The notes beneath the pieces were generated by a model, which was not told where the DNA came from, did no database searches, and saw only the letters and a program-made list of their open reading frames with translations. This document shows, one piece after another, positions 7,531 through 12,484 of a stretch of DNA of 21,524 nt. Source of the DNA: a virus; IMG/VR virus record IMGVR_UViG_3300014720_004476, positions 1-21,524 of that record. One strand, given 5' to 3'. Position numbers and translations under genes: made by a program. Numbering within the stretch: position 1 is the first letter of the stretch; each line of letters opens with the position of its first letter.

Positions 7531-7800
7531 TTATTTCTTAGAAGATTTTTCTAAGGTGAGAGGAAGTTGTGATACAAAACCATTAAGAATCTGAGCTTTA
7601 TTAATGATTTCAGCTTCTGTTGGATAATGAGGATATCCAGGATGATCTGGTGGTTGTGTTCCAGCGTGACGGGCATTTTCTACTTTAGTAGTCCAGTCAT
7701 TGGAAATAGATTCACGTTTACCATAATAATCTTGCTCAAGCATGGTCTGAGCCATTTTAAGAAGCTCTAACCTAATTTCAAACGGTGACATATTACTCAT
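7531..7800 (-). CDS. Conserved small phage protein of unknown function
   Basis: An 89-residue protein. The N-terminal MSPFEIRLELLKMAQTMLEQ is an amphipathic helix, then comes a Pro-rich middle (PPDHPGYPHYP) and a second helix EAEIINKAQILNGFVSQLP. From memory this arrangement occurs in many T4-like phages of aquatic bacteria, without a known role. A good AAGGAG stands 8-9 nt before the ATG, and a CACACA-rich leader resembles that of the outer-membrane protein gene upstream. A start at the fourth codon (MSPFEIR) is possible. Confidence 0.75.
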   Translation of the reverse strand: MSNMSPFEIRLELLKMAQTMLEQDYYGKRESISNDWTTKVENARHAGTQPPDHPGYPHYPTEAEIINKAQILNGFVSQLPLTLEKSSKK

Positions 7801-7831
7801 TTACTACTCCTTGTGTTTGTGTGTGAAAAAT

Positions 7832-7859
7832 GGTGGATTTAAAGGTTCCACCGAACCTT
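7832..7859 (-). terminator. Possible terminator with two mutually exclusive hairpins
   Basis: Directly after the outer-membrane protein gene, the minus strand can form AAGGTTC-GGTG-GAACCTT (7842-7859, 7 bp). Alternatively it can form GGTGG / CCACC (7848-7852 with 7832-7836) followed by ATTTTTC, which looks like a Rho-independent terminator. Both cannot form together. Whether this is simple termination or attenuation before the gene at 7800 is open. Confidence 0.45.
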
Positions 7860-7863
7860 AATT

Positions 7864-8406
7864 TTAATAGGCTACACGTAGCCCAACACCAACTGCTTTT
7901 TCTTGAATGTCCTGTAAAGAACGACTCATGCTGGCGCTAACACTAACTGCTTTGTTGAGAGGCATACTGGCGCCTAACCAAGTAACAGTCTGCTTTGGAT
8001 TATCAGTGTCCCAATTTACTCGAGTCTTAACACCAGTAAAAGCGAATAGAGGACCAATAGGAACTCCTGCTTTGAGACCGACTAAGCCATAAGTAAAATC
8101 ACCGTTGACTTTACCATTAAAACCATTGTCATAACCTACACCGCCGAATGCATTAAGACCGGCAATGTTTTTACCTGCAGTAACTTCGACACTATTAAGC
8201 ATTCCGCCTTTATCAAAAACTGCTGTTCGAACCTGAAGATCCAAATTAAGTCCAGCCATATCTTTACCGGCACGGAAATACTGTGCAGTACTTTCTGCTT
8301 TGTTGCGAGTATCCTTAACTTGATCTACATCGAAACTTACATAATTAGCAGCTTGAGAAGTTGCCGCAGCTGTTGCTAAAGCTAATGCTAAAATTGTCTT
8401 TTTCAT
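7864..8406 (-). CDS. Phage-encoded outer-membrane beta-barrel-like protein
   Basis: A 180-residue protein from the ATG at 8406. This start has a strong AAGGAG 6 nt upstream and gives a classical Sec signal peptide (MKKTILALALATAAATSQA, cleavage before ANYV). An upstream ATG at 8445 would only add 13 residues inside the tmRNA pseudoknot. The mature part alternates hydrophobic and polar residues with many Gly and turns (TYGLVGLKAGVPIGPLFAFTG), and ends in the aromatic residue of VGVGLRVAY, a typical barrel-assembly C-terminus. It should insert in the host outer membrane. Blocking of superinfection or altering permeability are guesses. It follows the tmRNA coding piece; its ribosome-binding site is complementary to the loop of the upstream hairpin. 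Confidence 0.72.
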   Translation of the reverse strand: MKKTILALALATAAATSQAANYVSFDVDQVKDTRNKAESTAQYFRAGKDMAGLNLDLQVRTAVFDKGGMLNSVEVTAGKNIAGLNAFGGVGYDNGFNGKVNGDFTYGLVGLKAGVPIGPLFAFTGVKTRVNWDTDNPKQTVTWLGASMPLNKAVSVSASMSRSLQDIQEKAVGVGLRVAY

Positions 8407-8413
8407 TGAATCT

Positions 8414-8456
8414 CCTTGTGTGTGAGGCAGTTCGTTTGGTAACAAGGTGAACTGCC
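8414..8456 (-). promoter_or_regulatory. H-type pseudoknot that includes the Shine-Dalgarno of the downstream gene
   Basis: On the minus strand, stem 1 is GGCAGTTC (8456-8449) with GAACTGCC (8433-8426), 8 perfect pairs. Six loop bases, CCTTGT (8447-8442), are perfectly complementary to ACAAGG (8419-8414), which is the first part of the AAGGAG ribosome-binding site of the beta-barrel gene. This is probably the 3'-terminal pseudoknot of the tmRNA coding piece. If it forms in the long transcript it would hide the ribosome-binding site. Confidence 0.65.
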
Positions 8457-8604
8457 AAAACCCCGTCAGGTTTAAGCGACTAGCTTAAGATCCTGATAGA
8501 AATAGTCGTTGTTTGCGTCTATTTAGTTTGCTAGGATTACGTCCTTCGCCTTACGAGTTGTCCACTTACTTACTATTTGCCCCGTCGAAACCAGAATCAG
8601 GCCC
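8414..8604 (-). ncRNA. tmRNA coding piece with tag ANNDYFYQDLKLVA
   Basis: It starts at 8604 with GGGCCTG, then the tmRNA D-loop-like consensus. The resume codon is GCA at 8516-8514, preceded by AAATAGAC as in other tmRNAs (AATAGTC in E. coli). The encoded tag is ANNDYFYQDLKLVA, stop TAA at 8474-8472. The tag end and stop lie in a strong P5-like hairpin: TCAGG/CCTGA (8496-8492 with 8470-8466) and inside it TTAAGC/GCTTAA (8488-8483 with 8477-8472). A pseudoknot follows at 8456-8414. The 3' end is inferred from that pseudoknot. Confidence 0.85.
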
Positions 8605-8748
8605 CTCAGAAAATAACTTTAAGATTCTTTCAGTTTGTTGCTCAATTTCGCAAGACTGTTTTATAATCAACTCTCGTTGTTTATCAATATCAACCTTGTT
8701 TAATTGTTCATCTATAAATTTTTTAACTGACTCCATAACTGACTCCAT
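8566..8748 (-). CDS. Small ORF in the intervening segment of the permuted tmRNA
   Basis: A 60-codon frame that starts 24 nt after the tmRNA CCA end. GAGGAG stands 6 nt before the first ATG, an ideal ribosome-binding site. The product starts MESVMESVKKFIDEQ and is a charged, probably coiled-coil peptide up to about residue 46. The last 13 or so codons run into the 5' end of the tmRNA coding piece (SEGPDSGFDGANSK is the tRNA-like 5' end read as protein), so translation and tmRNA function would compete on the same RNA. It could be a real peptide or a remnant. I do not recognise a family. Confidence 0.45.
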   Translation of the reverse strand: MESVMESVKKFIDEQLNKVDIDKQRELIIKQSCEIEQQTERILKLFSEGPDSGFDGANSK

Positions 8749-8758
8749 AACTGACTCC
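8725..8758. repeat. Three tandem copies of a 12-bp unit at the start of the intervening ORF
   Basis: AACTGACTCC occurs three times with a 12-bp period (8725, 8737, 8749). Read on the minus strand it covers GGAGTCAGTT with ATG after two of the copies, so both the ribosome-binding site and two alternative start codons come from the same repeat. Confidence 0.85.
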
Positions 8759-8771
8759 TCGAATTATTTTT

Positions 8772-8840
8772 TGGTGGACCTGGGCGGAATCGAACCGCCG
8801 TCCGCAGCACGTTTCTGCTTGCTTCATACAACTATATGAA
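8772..8840 (-). ncRNA. tmRNA acceptor piece (3' half of the tRNA-like domain)
   Basis: Read on the minus strand it contains the conserved GCGGACG, then a T-arm GGCGG-TTCGATT-CCGCC (8799-8783), then the acceptor strand CAGGTCC, discriminator A and an encoded CCA ending at 8772. Six bases AGTTGT (8833-8828) are complementary to ACAACT (8561-8556) in the coding piece and could form part of helix P2, so the mature 5' end should lie at or above 8833. The AhpD-like gene stops at 8847, so the piece fits exactly in the gap. Confidence 0.85.
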
Positions 8841-8846
8841 TATATA

Positions 8847-9359
8847 TTAGTTATTCAAGACTCTAGATACTGCAGTAATTACAGCAGCGATACGGCCAAT
8901 GTCTCGTAACTGTTCTGTAGTATAGCCTTCTTTTTTCAAAGTCTCGTAATGAGCTTTGACGCAAAAATGACACTTACCCACAATACTAGCGGCTAGACTG
9001 TATGCTTCAAACCTCGCCTTAGTAGTACCGCCATGACTAGCAATAGCATTCATTCTTAACTGCGCTGGAAGACCTTTTAAGTTATCATCTTCCGCCATTT
9101 CGACATAGGGGTACCAAGTATTTGTCATTGACATTATACTTCCTGCCGTAAGTGCAGCATCTGCTTCATTACGTTCTAAAATCACACTATGTAACCAAGT
9201 CCAAAATTTAACGTTACCGGTGGCAAATGCTGCTGCAACAGCAATGGCTTCAGCCTCATTGGCTGGAATGCTGCTACGCTTAATTACTGCATCCAGATTA
9301 AGTCTTGTATCCTTGGCATAATCTGGAATAGTTTCTTTTAAATTATCAACCCAACTCAT
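8847..9359 (-). CDS. ahpD: AhpD-like alkylhydroperoxidase
   Basis: A 170-residue, all-helical protein of the AhpD/CMD superfamily, close to the 177 residues of M. tuberculosis AhpD. The redox motif GKCHFCVKAH gives C130, C133 and H137, with E118 twelve residues before the first Cys; these match the positions of the proton-relay residues in the mycobacterial enzyme. The His between the cysteines is one position earlier than usual (C-H-F-C). AhpD reduces AhpC through its C-x-x-C, taking electrons from lipoylated proteins. An AhpC-type peroxiredoxin is encoded two genes upstream. The start overlaps the end of the homing endonuclease gene by ATGA and has its own AAGGA, so it can be translated when the endonuclease is. 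Confidence 0.87.
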   Translation of the reverse strand: MSWVDNLKETIPDYAKDTRLNLDAVIKRSSIPANEAEAIAVAAAFATGNVKFWTWLHSVILERNEADAALTAGSIMSMTNTWYPYVEMAEDDNLKGLPAQLRMNAIASHGGTTKARFEAYSLAASIVGKCHFCVKAHYETLKKEGYTTEQLRDIGRIAAVITAVSRVLNN

Positions 9360-10111
9360 TCATCATCCTTATTTTTACATCTATCAAAATGATATCTAAC
9401 TAAATTGTGTTTTGCCCCGGATATATTGCAATGAGGGCAAATTACTTTTTCTAAAATTCTTCCTTGTTTCCAACCCAAATTCAAATAACTATTTAAATCC
9501 TCTTTATTAACCTTTTTATGATACACGCCATCATTGATCCATTTAGTATTGGCAACTAATATAGAAAGTTTTTGCTTAGTAATATCACTATGTAATCTAC
9601 CTATTGCCTTACTTCGTATTTTATTTCTACGAATTTCTTCTTGTTCTTTGGGTCTACTTAATTGGCCCAAAGACATTAATAATTTAGTTTCTTCAGATTT
9701 TTTTCTATTTTTCAAAGTTAATGATCTTTTAATGTTACTCTCTTTAGTTTGTTTTTTATTTTTTTGCGATAAAAGAGCTTTTTCGCTCGCTGGTCCATAA
9801 TTGCTAAACTTTTTACCACCCATATTCTTATTAAGCCAATCTGATTTTTTTAAAGCATTAACTTTTTTCAAAAATCTATATTCATAATCTAAAGCTTCTT
9901 GCGGTGTTTTAAATTTTTTTCTTACAGAGGCAAAAAAAGAATCAGTCCCATATTCTTGGATTAATTTATGAATTTTAACTGAAGAAGTAAAGTATCCATC
10001 TTTTTTCCAAAATAAACTTGGATTACTATTTTTAGCATATTTGGAACCATAATACTTCAATCCAGTTGGTTTGTGATAAACATAATAAGTATACGGTGTT
10101 TGGGCAGACAT
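9356..10111 (-). CDS. Free-standing homing endonuclease, GIY-YIG-like with C-terminal zinc finger
   Basis: A 251-residue protein. Residues 8-30 (YYVYHKPTGLKYYGSKYAKN) resemble a diverged GIY-YIG nuclease core, with a likely catalytic Glu in LDYEYRFLKK near residue 75. The middle is Lys/Ser-rich with NUMOD3-like DNA-binding repeats (KKSEETKLLMS, HSDITKQKLS). The C-terminus has a zinc finger CPHC...HFDRC seen in many T4-like phage homing endonucleases. Such genes spread by cutting alleles that lack them. This one lies between ahpC and ahpD and overlaps the latter by 4 nt. Expression appears controlled by the inverted repeat at 10100-10151. The nuclease subtype is less certain than the general assignment. 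Confidence 0.8.
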   Translation of the reverse strand: MSAQTPYTYYVYHKPTGLKYYGSKYAKNSNPSLFWKKDGYFTSSVKIHKLIQEYGTDSFFASVRKKFKTPQEALDYEYRFLKKVNALKKSDWLNKNMGGKKFSNYGPASEKALLSQKNKKQTKESNIKRSLTLKNRKKSEETKLLMSLGQLSRPKEQEEIRRNKIRSKAIGRLHSDITKQKLSILVANTKWINDGVYHKKVNKEDLNSYLNLGWKQGRILEKVICPHCNISGAKHNLVRYHFDRCKNKDDE

Positions 10112-10151
10112 ATATTTTTCCTGTTTAAATTATTTATTTATGTCTGCCCAA
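10100..10151 (-). promoter_or_regulatory. Perfect 12-bp inverted repeat hiding the endonuclease start codon
   Basis: On the minus strand, TTGGGCAGACAT (10151-10140) is perfectly complementary to ATGTCTGCCCAA (10111-10100), whose first three bases are the endonuclease start codon. The 28-nt loop holds the Shine-Dalgarno (CAGGAAAA) and AT-rich DNA. A transcript coming from ahpC would fold and hide the start. A transcript starting inside the loop would lack the first arm and be translated. Confidence 0.75.
10135..10142 (-). promoter_or_regulatory. Candidate T4-type late promoter inside the hairpin
   Basis: CATAAATA on the minus strand matches the T4 late consensus TATAAATA at seven of eight positions and starts in the first hairpin arm. 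Initiation a few bases downstream would give a leader with the Shine-Dalgarno but without the blocking arm. Confidence 0.45.
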
Positions 10152-10155
10152 CGGG

Positions 10156-10731
10156 TTATAGTGTTTCCTCACCTATCTCCCTAGAACAGGCGCACAATTC
10201 TCCAGTTTGACATGCATCAAGAATACGAAGTGTCTCCTCTGGGCTTCTACCAACATTTAAGTTATTAACCGTTATGTGTTGTATAACATTATTTGGATCA
10301 ACAATGAAGGTAGCTCTTAAAGGTACACCATTTACTTTATCCAAAATACCTAACGTAGCAGCCAAACCATTCTCGACATAGCGATCGTTATTATAATCTT
10401 GCGATTGTTTAATTAAATCTGCAAACATCCATGAATTAGTTTTCTTTAAATCTTCGTGATGATTTTTCCAGGCTAATAAACAATATTCATTATCTGTACA
10501 ACCCATTAATAAGATTGTATCGCGATCTTTAAAATCACCATTTAATTTATCATATCCTACGATTTCTGTAGGGCATACGAACGTAAATGATTTTGGATAG
10601 AACATAATCACTTTCCACTTACCAGGGAAAGATTGTTCCGTTAGGTCCTCAAAGGCACCTTCGGGTGTAAGAGCACCGGGCTTTACACCAACGATATTAA
10701 ACGGTTCTAGATTATCACCAACAGTCAGCAT
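10156..10731 (-). CDS. ahpC: AhpC-type 2-Cys peroxiredoxin
   Basis: A 191-residue protein from the ATG at 10731. This start has AAGGA 8-9 nt upstream and gives the usual AhpC beginning (MLTVGDNLEPF); the longer frame adds 19 basic residues that do not look like the family. The peroxidatic cysteine is C53 in FTFVCPTEIVGYDKL. The C-terminus has TGELCACS, with C180 and C182 as a C-x-C like that of M. tuberculosis AhpC (C174/C176), a type reduced by AhpD rather than by AhpF. C174 in LDACQTGE is a further candidate resolving residue. It reduces hydrogen peroxide and organic peroxides in the cytoplasm. Its AhpD partner follows after an inserted endonuclease gene. Confidence 0.92.
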   Translation of the reverse strand: MLTVGDNLEPFNIVGVKPGALTPEGAFEDLTEQSFPGKWKVIMFYPKSFTFVCPTEIVGYDKLNGDFKDRDTILLMGCTDNEYCLLAWKNHHEDLKKTNSWMFADLIKQSQDYNNDRYVENGLAATLGILDKVNGVPLRATFIVDPNNVIQHITVNNLNVGRSPEETLRILDACQTGELCACSREIGEETL

Positions 10732-10788
10732 TTGTTTTTTCCTTTTTAGCTTAAATGTTTTTAGGGGAGGGTATCTTCGCATAGACAT

Positions 10789-10817
10789 ATTATATAAGAA
10801 TAAGACTATAAAGTCTA
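10789..10817 (-). promoter_or_regulatory. Candidate sigma70-type promoter for ahpC
   Basis: Minus strand: TAGACT (10817-10812), 17-nt spacer, TATAAT (10794-10789). The -10 box is perfect and the -35 box matches four of six. The -35 box overlaps an inverted repeat AGACT-TTAT-AGTCT (10803-10816), a possible operator or weak hairpin at the end of the nuclease gene. It would give host-polymerase expression of ahpC and downstream genes. Confidence 0.55.
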
Positions 10818-11474
10818 GTCTTTAGTTGATCTTTCGTAATCGTCGCGCATCTTTAGTAATTTGCCAGCAAAATCGTCTCTTTTCTTATGAAAAATCTGAG
10901 GATAATCATTTTCTACAGCGATTAAAATAGTAATTCTTGGAACAGGAATCTTGTATCTTTCTTCAAACATAATGGCATATGCTGTTGCTTGTACAAAATA
11001 TCCTTCTATCCAATCTTCTCTTTTAGGTTTAGATGAAGTTTTAAAATCTATCACGTTCATTTTACCCTTGTATTCAGCAATACAATCTACTGTACCAGCT
11101 AATCTTAAATGGTCGGAATACAAATATTTTTCTTGTAAATGAATATTATCTATATGGTTTAAATAAGGCAGAACAGATTTAAACATCTCCAGATGGACAG
11201 GATTTTCAATTTCCATATCTTGATTTGCTAGATATTTTTCTACTATGGAATGTATTTTAGTACCTCTTGTAGATGCTGCCCTGGATATTTTATTTGCTTC
11301 CTCGTGCCCTATTTTATTTCTCCATTCATTTATAGCTTGCCTGCTAAAATAAGAAAGCATAGTTGTCACAGAAGGGTATTTGTTGCCCTCGGGTGTTAGA
11401 TAAAATCTTTTACCCGATTCTTCTGTGACTTGTTTTAAATCTAGATTAGGCACCGTAACATGATTAAATAGCAT
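10815..11474 (-). CDS. PD-(D/E)XK exonuclease, RecB/Cas4-like
   Basis: A 219-residue protein with the RecB-type nuclease motifs in order: a metal-binding His in RGTKIHSIVEKYL (H75), a Glu in LQEKYLYSD, D130 in LAGTVDCIAEY, and D143-x-K145 in NVIDFKTSSKP. A QxxxY motif stands at Q162/Y166 (YFVQATAYAIMF). This fold cuts DNA with Mg2+, usually as an exonuclease; phage members act in recombination, repair or host DNA breakdown. No iron-sulfur cysteines of the Cas4 type are visible (only one Cys). It starts 1 nt after the stop of the endolysin gene. Confidence 0.85.
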   Translation of the reverse strand: MLFNHVTVPNLDLKQVTEESGKRFYLTPEGNKYPSVTTMLSYFSRQAINEWRNKIGHEEANKISRAASTRGTKIHSIVEKYLANQDMEIENPVHLEMFKSVLPYLNHIDNIHLQEKYLYSDHLRLAGTVDCIAEYKGKMNVIDFKTSSKPKREDWIEGYFVQATAYAIMFEERYKIPVPRITILIAVENDYPQIFHKKRDDFAGKLLKMRDDYERSTKD

Positions 11475-11475
11475 A

Positions 11476-12108
11476 TTATTCTTGTAATACTTCTAAAGCG
11501 TGATTATAATGTTTAATACGATCTTCTAATCCTATAAATCCACCATTAATTTTCTTAGTTAAAGTTTTAATATCTTGAGCATCTGCCTGCTCATTTAATT
11601 TATTTGCATACCAAAACCAACAGGCAGAATGCAAGGCATAATAGGGTTGAACTAAAACATCTGGCATTCTTATTAAAGTATCATCCTCAAATAAGAACTG
11701 AGAACATCTGGAATAATTAGATTTACCGGTAAGTTGAATTAATCCTCTGCCTCTAAATTTATACCCTTCACCGCTTGACTCATCTCCATTGCCCATTCTA
11801 TTAGAATAGACTCTATTAGCTATCTTTTCAGGTTGACGATGATATGCTTGTGCCATTTCCGCAGTAGGAAAATATTTTGGAAATATTTTTCTTAATCCAT
11901 CAGCAGAATAATTTAAATTTTCTGATAGTGCAGTAAATCCTGCAGACTCATGTGCACACTGAGCAATAAATGCAGCAACTCTAGCAACATCACTAATATG
12001 ATATTGAGGAAGAGCATCGCACACAGCTTCGTACCATTCGCTTATATTTTTTACTCGAGGAATTAATTTTTGTAGTTTATGCTCAGTAAAATCGAAGTCA
12101 AATGACAT
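11476..12108 (-). CDS. GH19 chitinase-like endolysin
   Basis: A 210-residue single-domain protein of glycoside hydrolase family 19, the type used as endolysin by many phages of Gram-negatives. AAFIAQCAHESAGF contains the catalytic acid E54, LSENLNYSADGL contains the likely second Glu (E63), and SGEGYKFRGRGLIQLTGKSNY at about 112-132 is the family substrate-cleft signature. No signal peptide or membrane anchor is present, so it would need a holin or another exit route; none is obvious nearby. It overlaps the iscU gene by 11 nt. Confidence 0.92.
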   Translation of the reverse strand: MSFDFDFTEHKLQKLIPRVKNISEWYEAVCDALPQYHISDVARVAAFIAQCAHESAGFTALSENLNYSADGLRKIFPKYFPTAEMAQAYHRQPEKIANRVYSNRMGNGDESSGEGYKFRGRGLIQLTGKSNYSRCSQFLFEDDTLIRMPDVLVQPYYALHSACWFWYANKLNEQADAQDIKTLTKKINGGFIGLEDRIKHYNHALEVLQE

Positions 12109-12484
12109 TATGCTTCTCCTTAAAATCTTTTATAGCTGCCTTAATTGCATCTTCTGCTAAAATTGAGCAATGGATCTTTACTGGAGGTAACGCGAGTTCT
12201 TCTGCAATTTGTACATTTTTAATTTCACCTGCTTGATCAAGTGTTTTTCCTTTGACCCATTCTGTTACTAACGAGCTACTTGCAATAGCTGAACCACATC
12301 CATACGTCTTAAACTTAGCGTCAGTAATTATACCTTCTTCGTTAACCTGTATTTGTAGTTTCATCACATCACCACATGCCGGGGCACCCACCATACCTGT
12401 CCCAATACGCTTTAATTCTTTAGCGAAAGATCCCACATTGCGAGGATTTTCATAATGATCTAATACTTGTGTTGAATATGCCAT
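12098..12484 (-). CDS. iscU: IscU iron-sulfur cluster scaffold protein
   Basis: A 128-residue protein, the same length as E. coli IscU and very similar along its whole length. All cluster ligands are in place with the E. coli numbering: C37 and D39 (GAPACGDVMKLQI), C63 (KTYGCGSAIASSS), H105 and C106 (KIHCSILAEDA). The HscA-binding LPPVK motif is at 99-103. It holds nascent [2Fe-2S] clusters built from IscS sulfur and should plug into the host Isc machinery, because no cysteine desulfurase is encoded in this window. The start follows the stop of the A-type carrier gene directly (TAAATG), so the two are co-translated. Confidence 0.95.
   Translation of the reverse strand: MAYSTQVLDHYENPRNVGSFAKELKRIGTGMVGAPACGDVMKLQIQVNEEGIITDAKFKTYGCGSAIASSSLVTEWVKGKTLDQAGEIKNVQIAEELALPPVKIHCSILAEDAIKAAIKDFKEKHNVI

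Larger units (their letters stand above)
8414..8840 (-). ncRNA. ssrA: Circularly permuted (two-piece) tmRNA gene
   Basis: The minus strand carries both halves of a tmRNA in reversed order. First comes a segment ending in a T-arm and CCA (3' end at 8772), and about 170 nt later a segment beginning GGGCCTGATTCTGG with the tmRNA consensus TTCGACGGG. The two ends rebuild a 7-bp acceptor stem: GGGCCTG (8604-8598) with CAGGTCC (8782-8776). It contains a G-U pair at the third position, the alanine identity signal of tmRNA, and an A discriminator before CCA. Permuted two-piece tmRNAs are known from Alphaproteobacteria, some cyanobacteria and some Betaproteobacteria. It rescues stalled ribosomes and tags the peptide. 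The outer 5' end (about 8833-8846) and the 3' end of the coding piece (about 8414) are estimates. Confidence 0.9.

Noticed and set aside
8513-8839. 108-codon ORF on the + strand
   Set aside because: It is the exact antisense of the permuted tmRNA; its C-terminal part is the T-arm and acceptor region read backwards, and it has no ribosome-binding site.
8760-8850. A tRNA gene at the T-arm/CCA sequence
   Set aside because: There is a T-arm and acceptor strand but no anticodon arm or 5' acceptor strand upstream; the partner strand is found at 8604-8598, as in a permuted tmRNA.
10732-10788. 19-residue basic N-terminal extension of AhpC
   Set aside because: The ATG at 10731 has a good AAGGA and yields the normal AhpC start; the extension would cover the leader just after the promoter.
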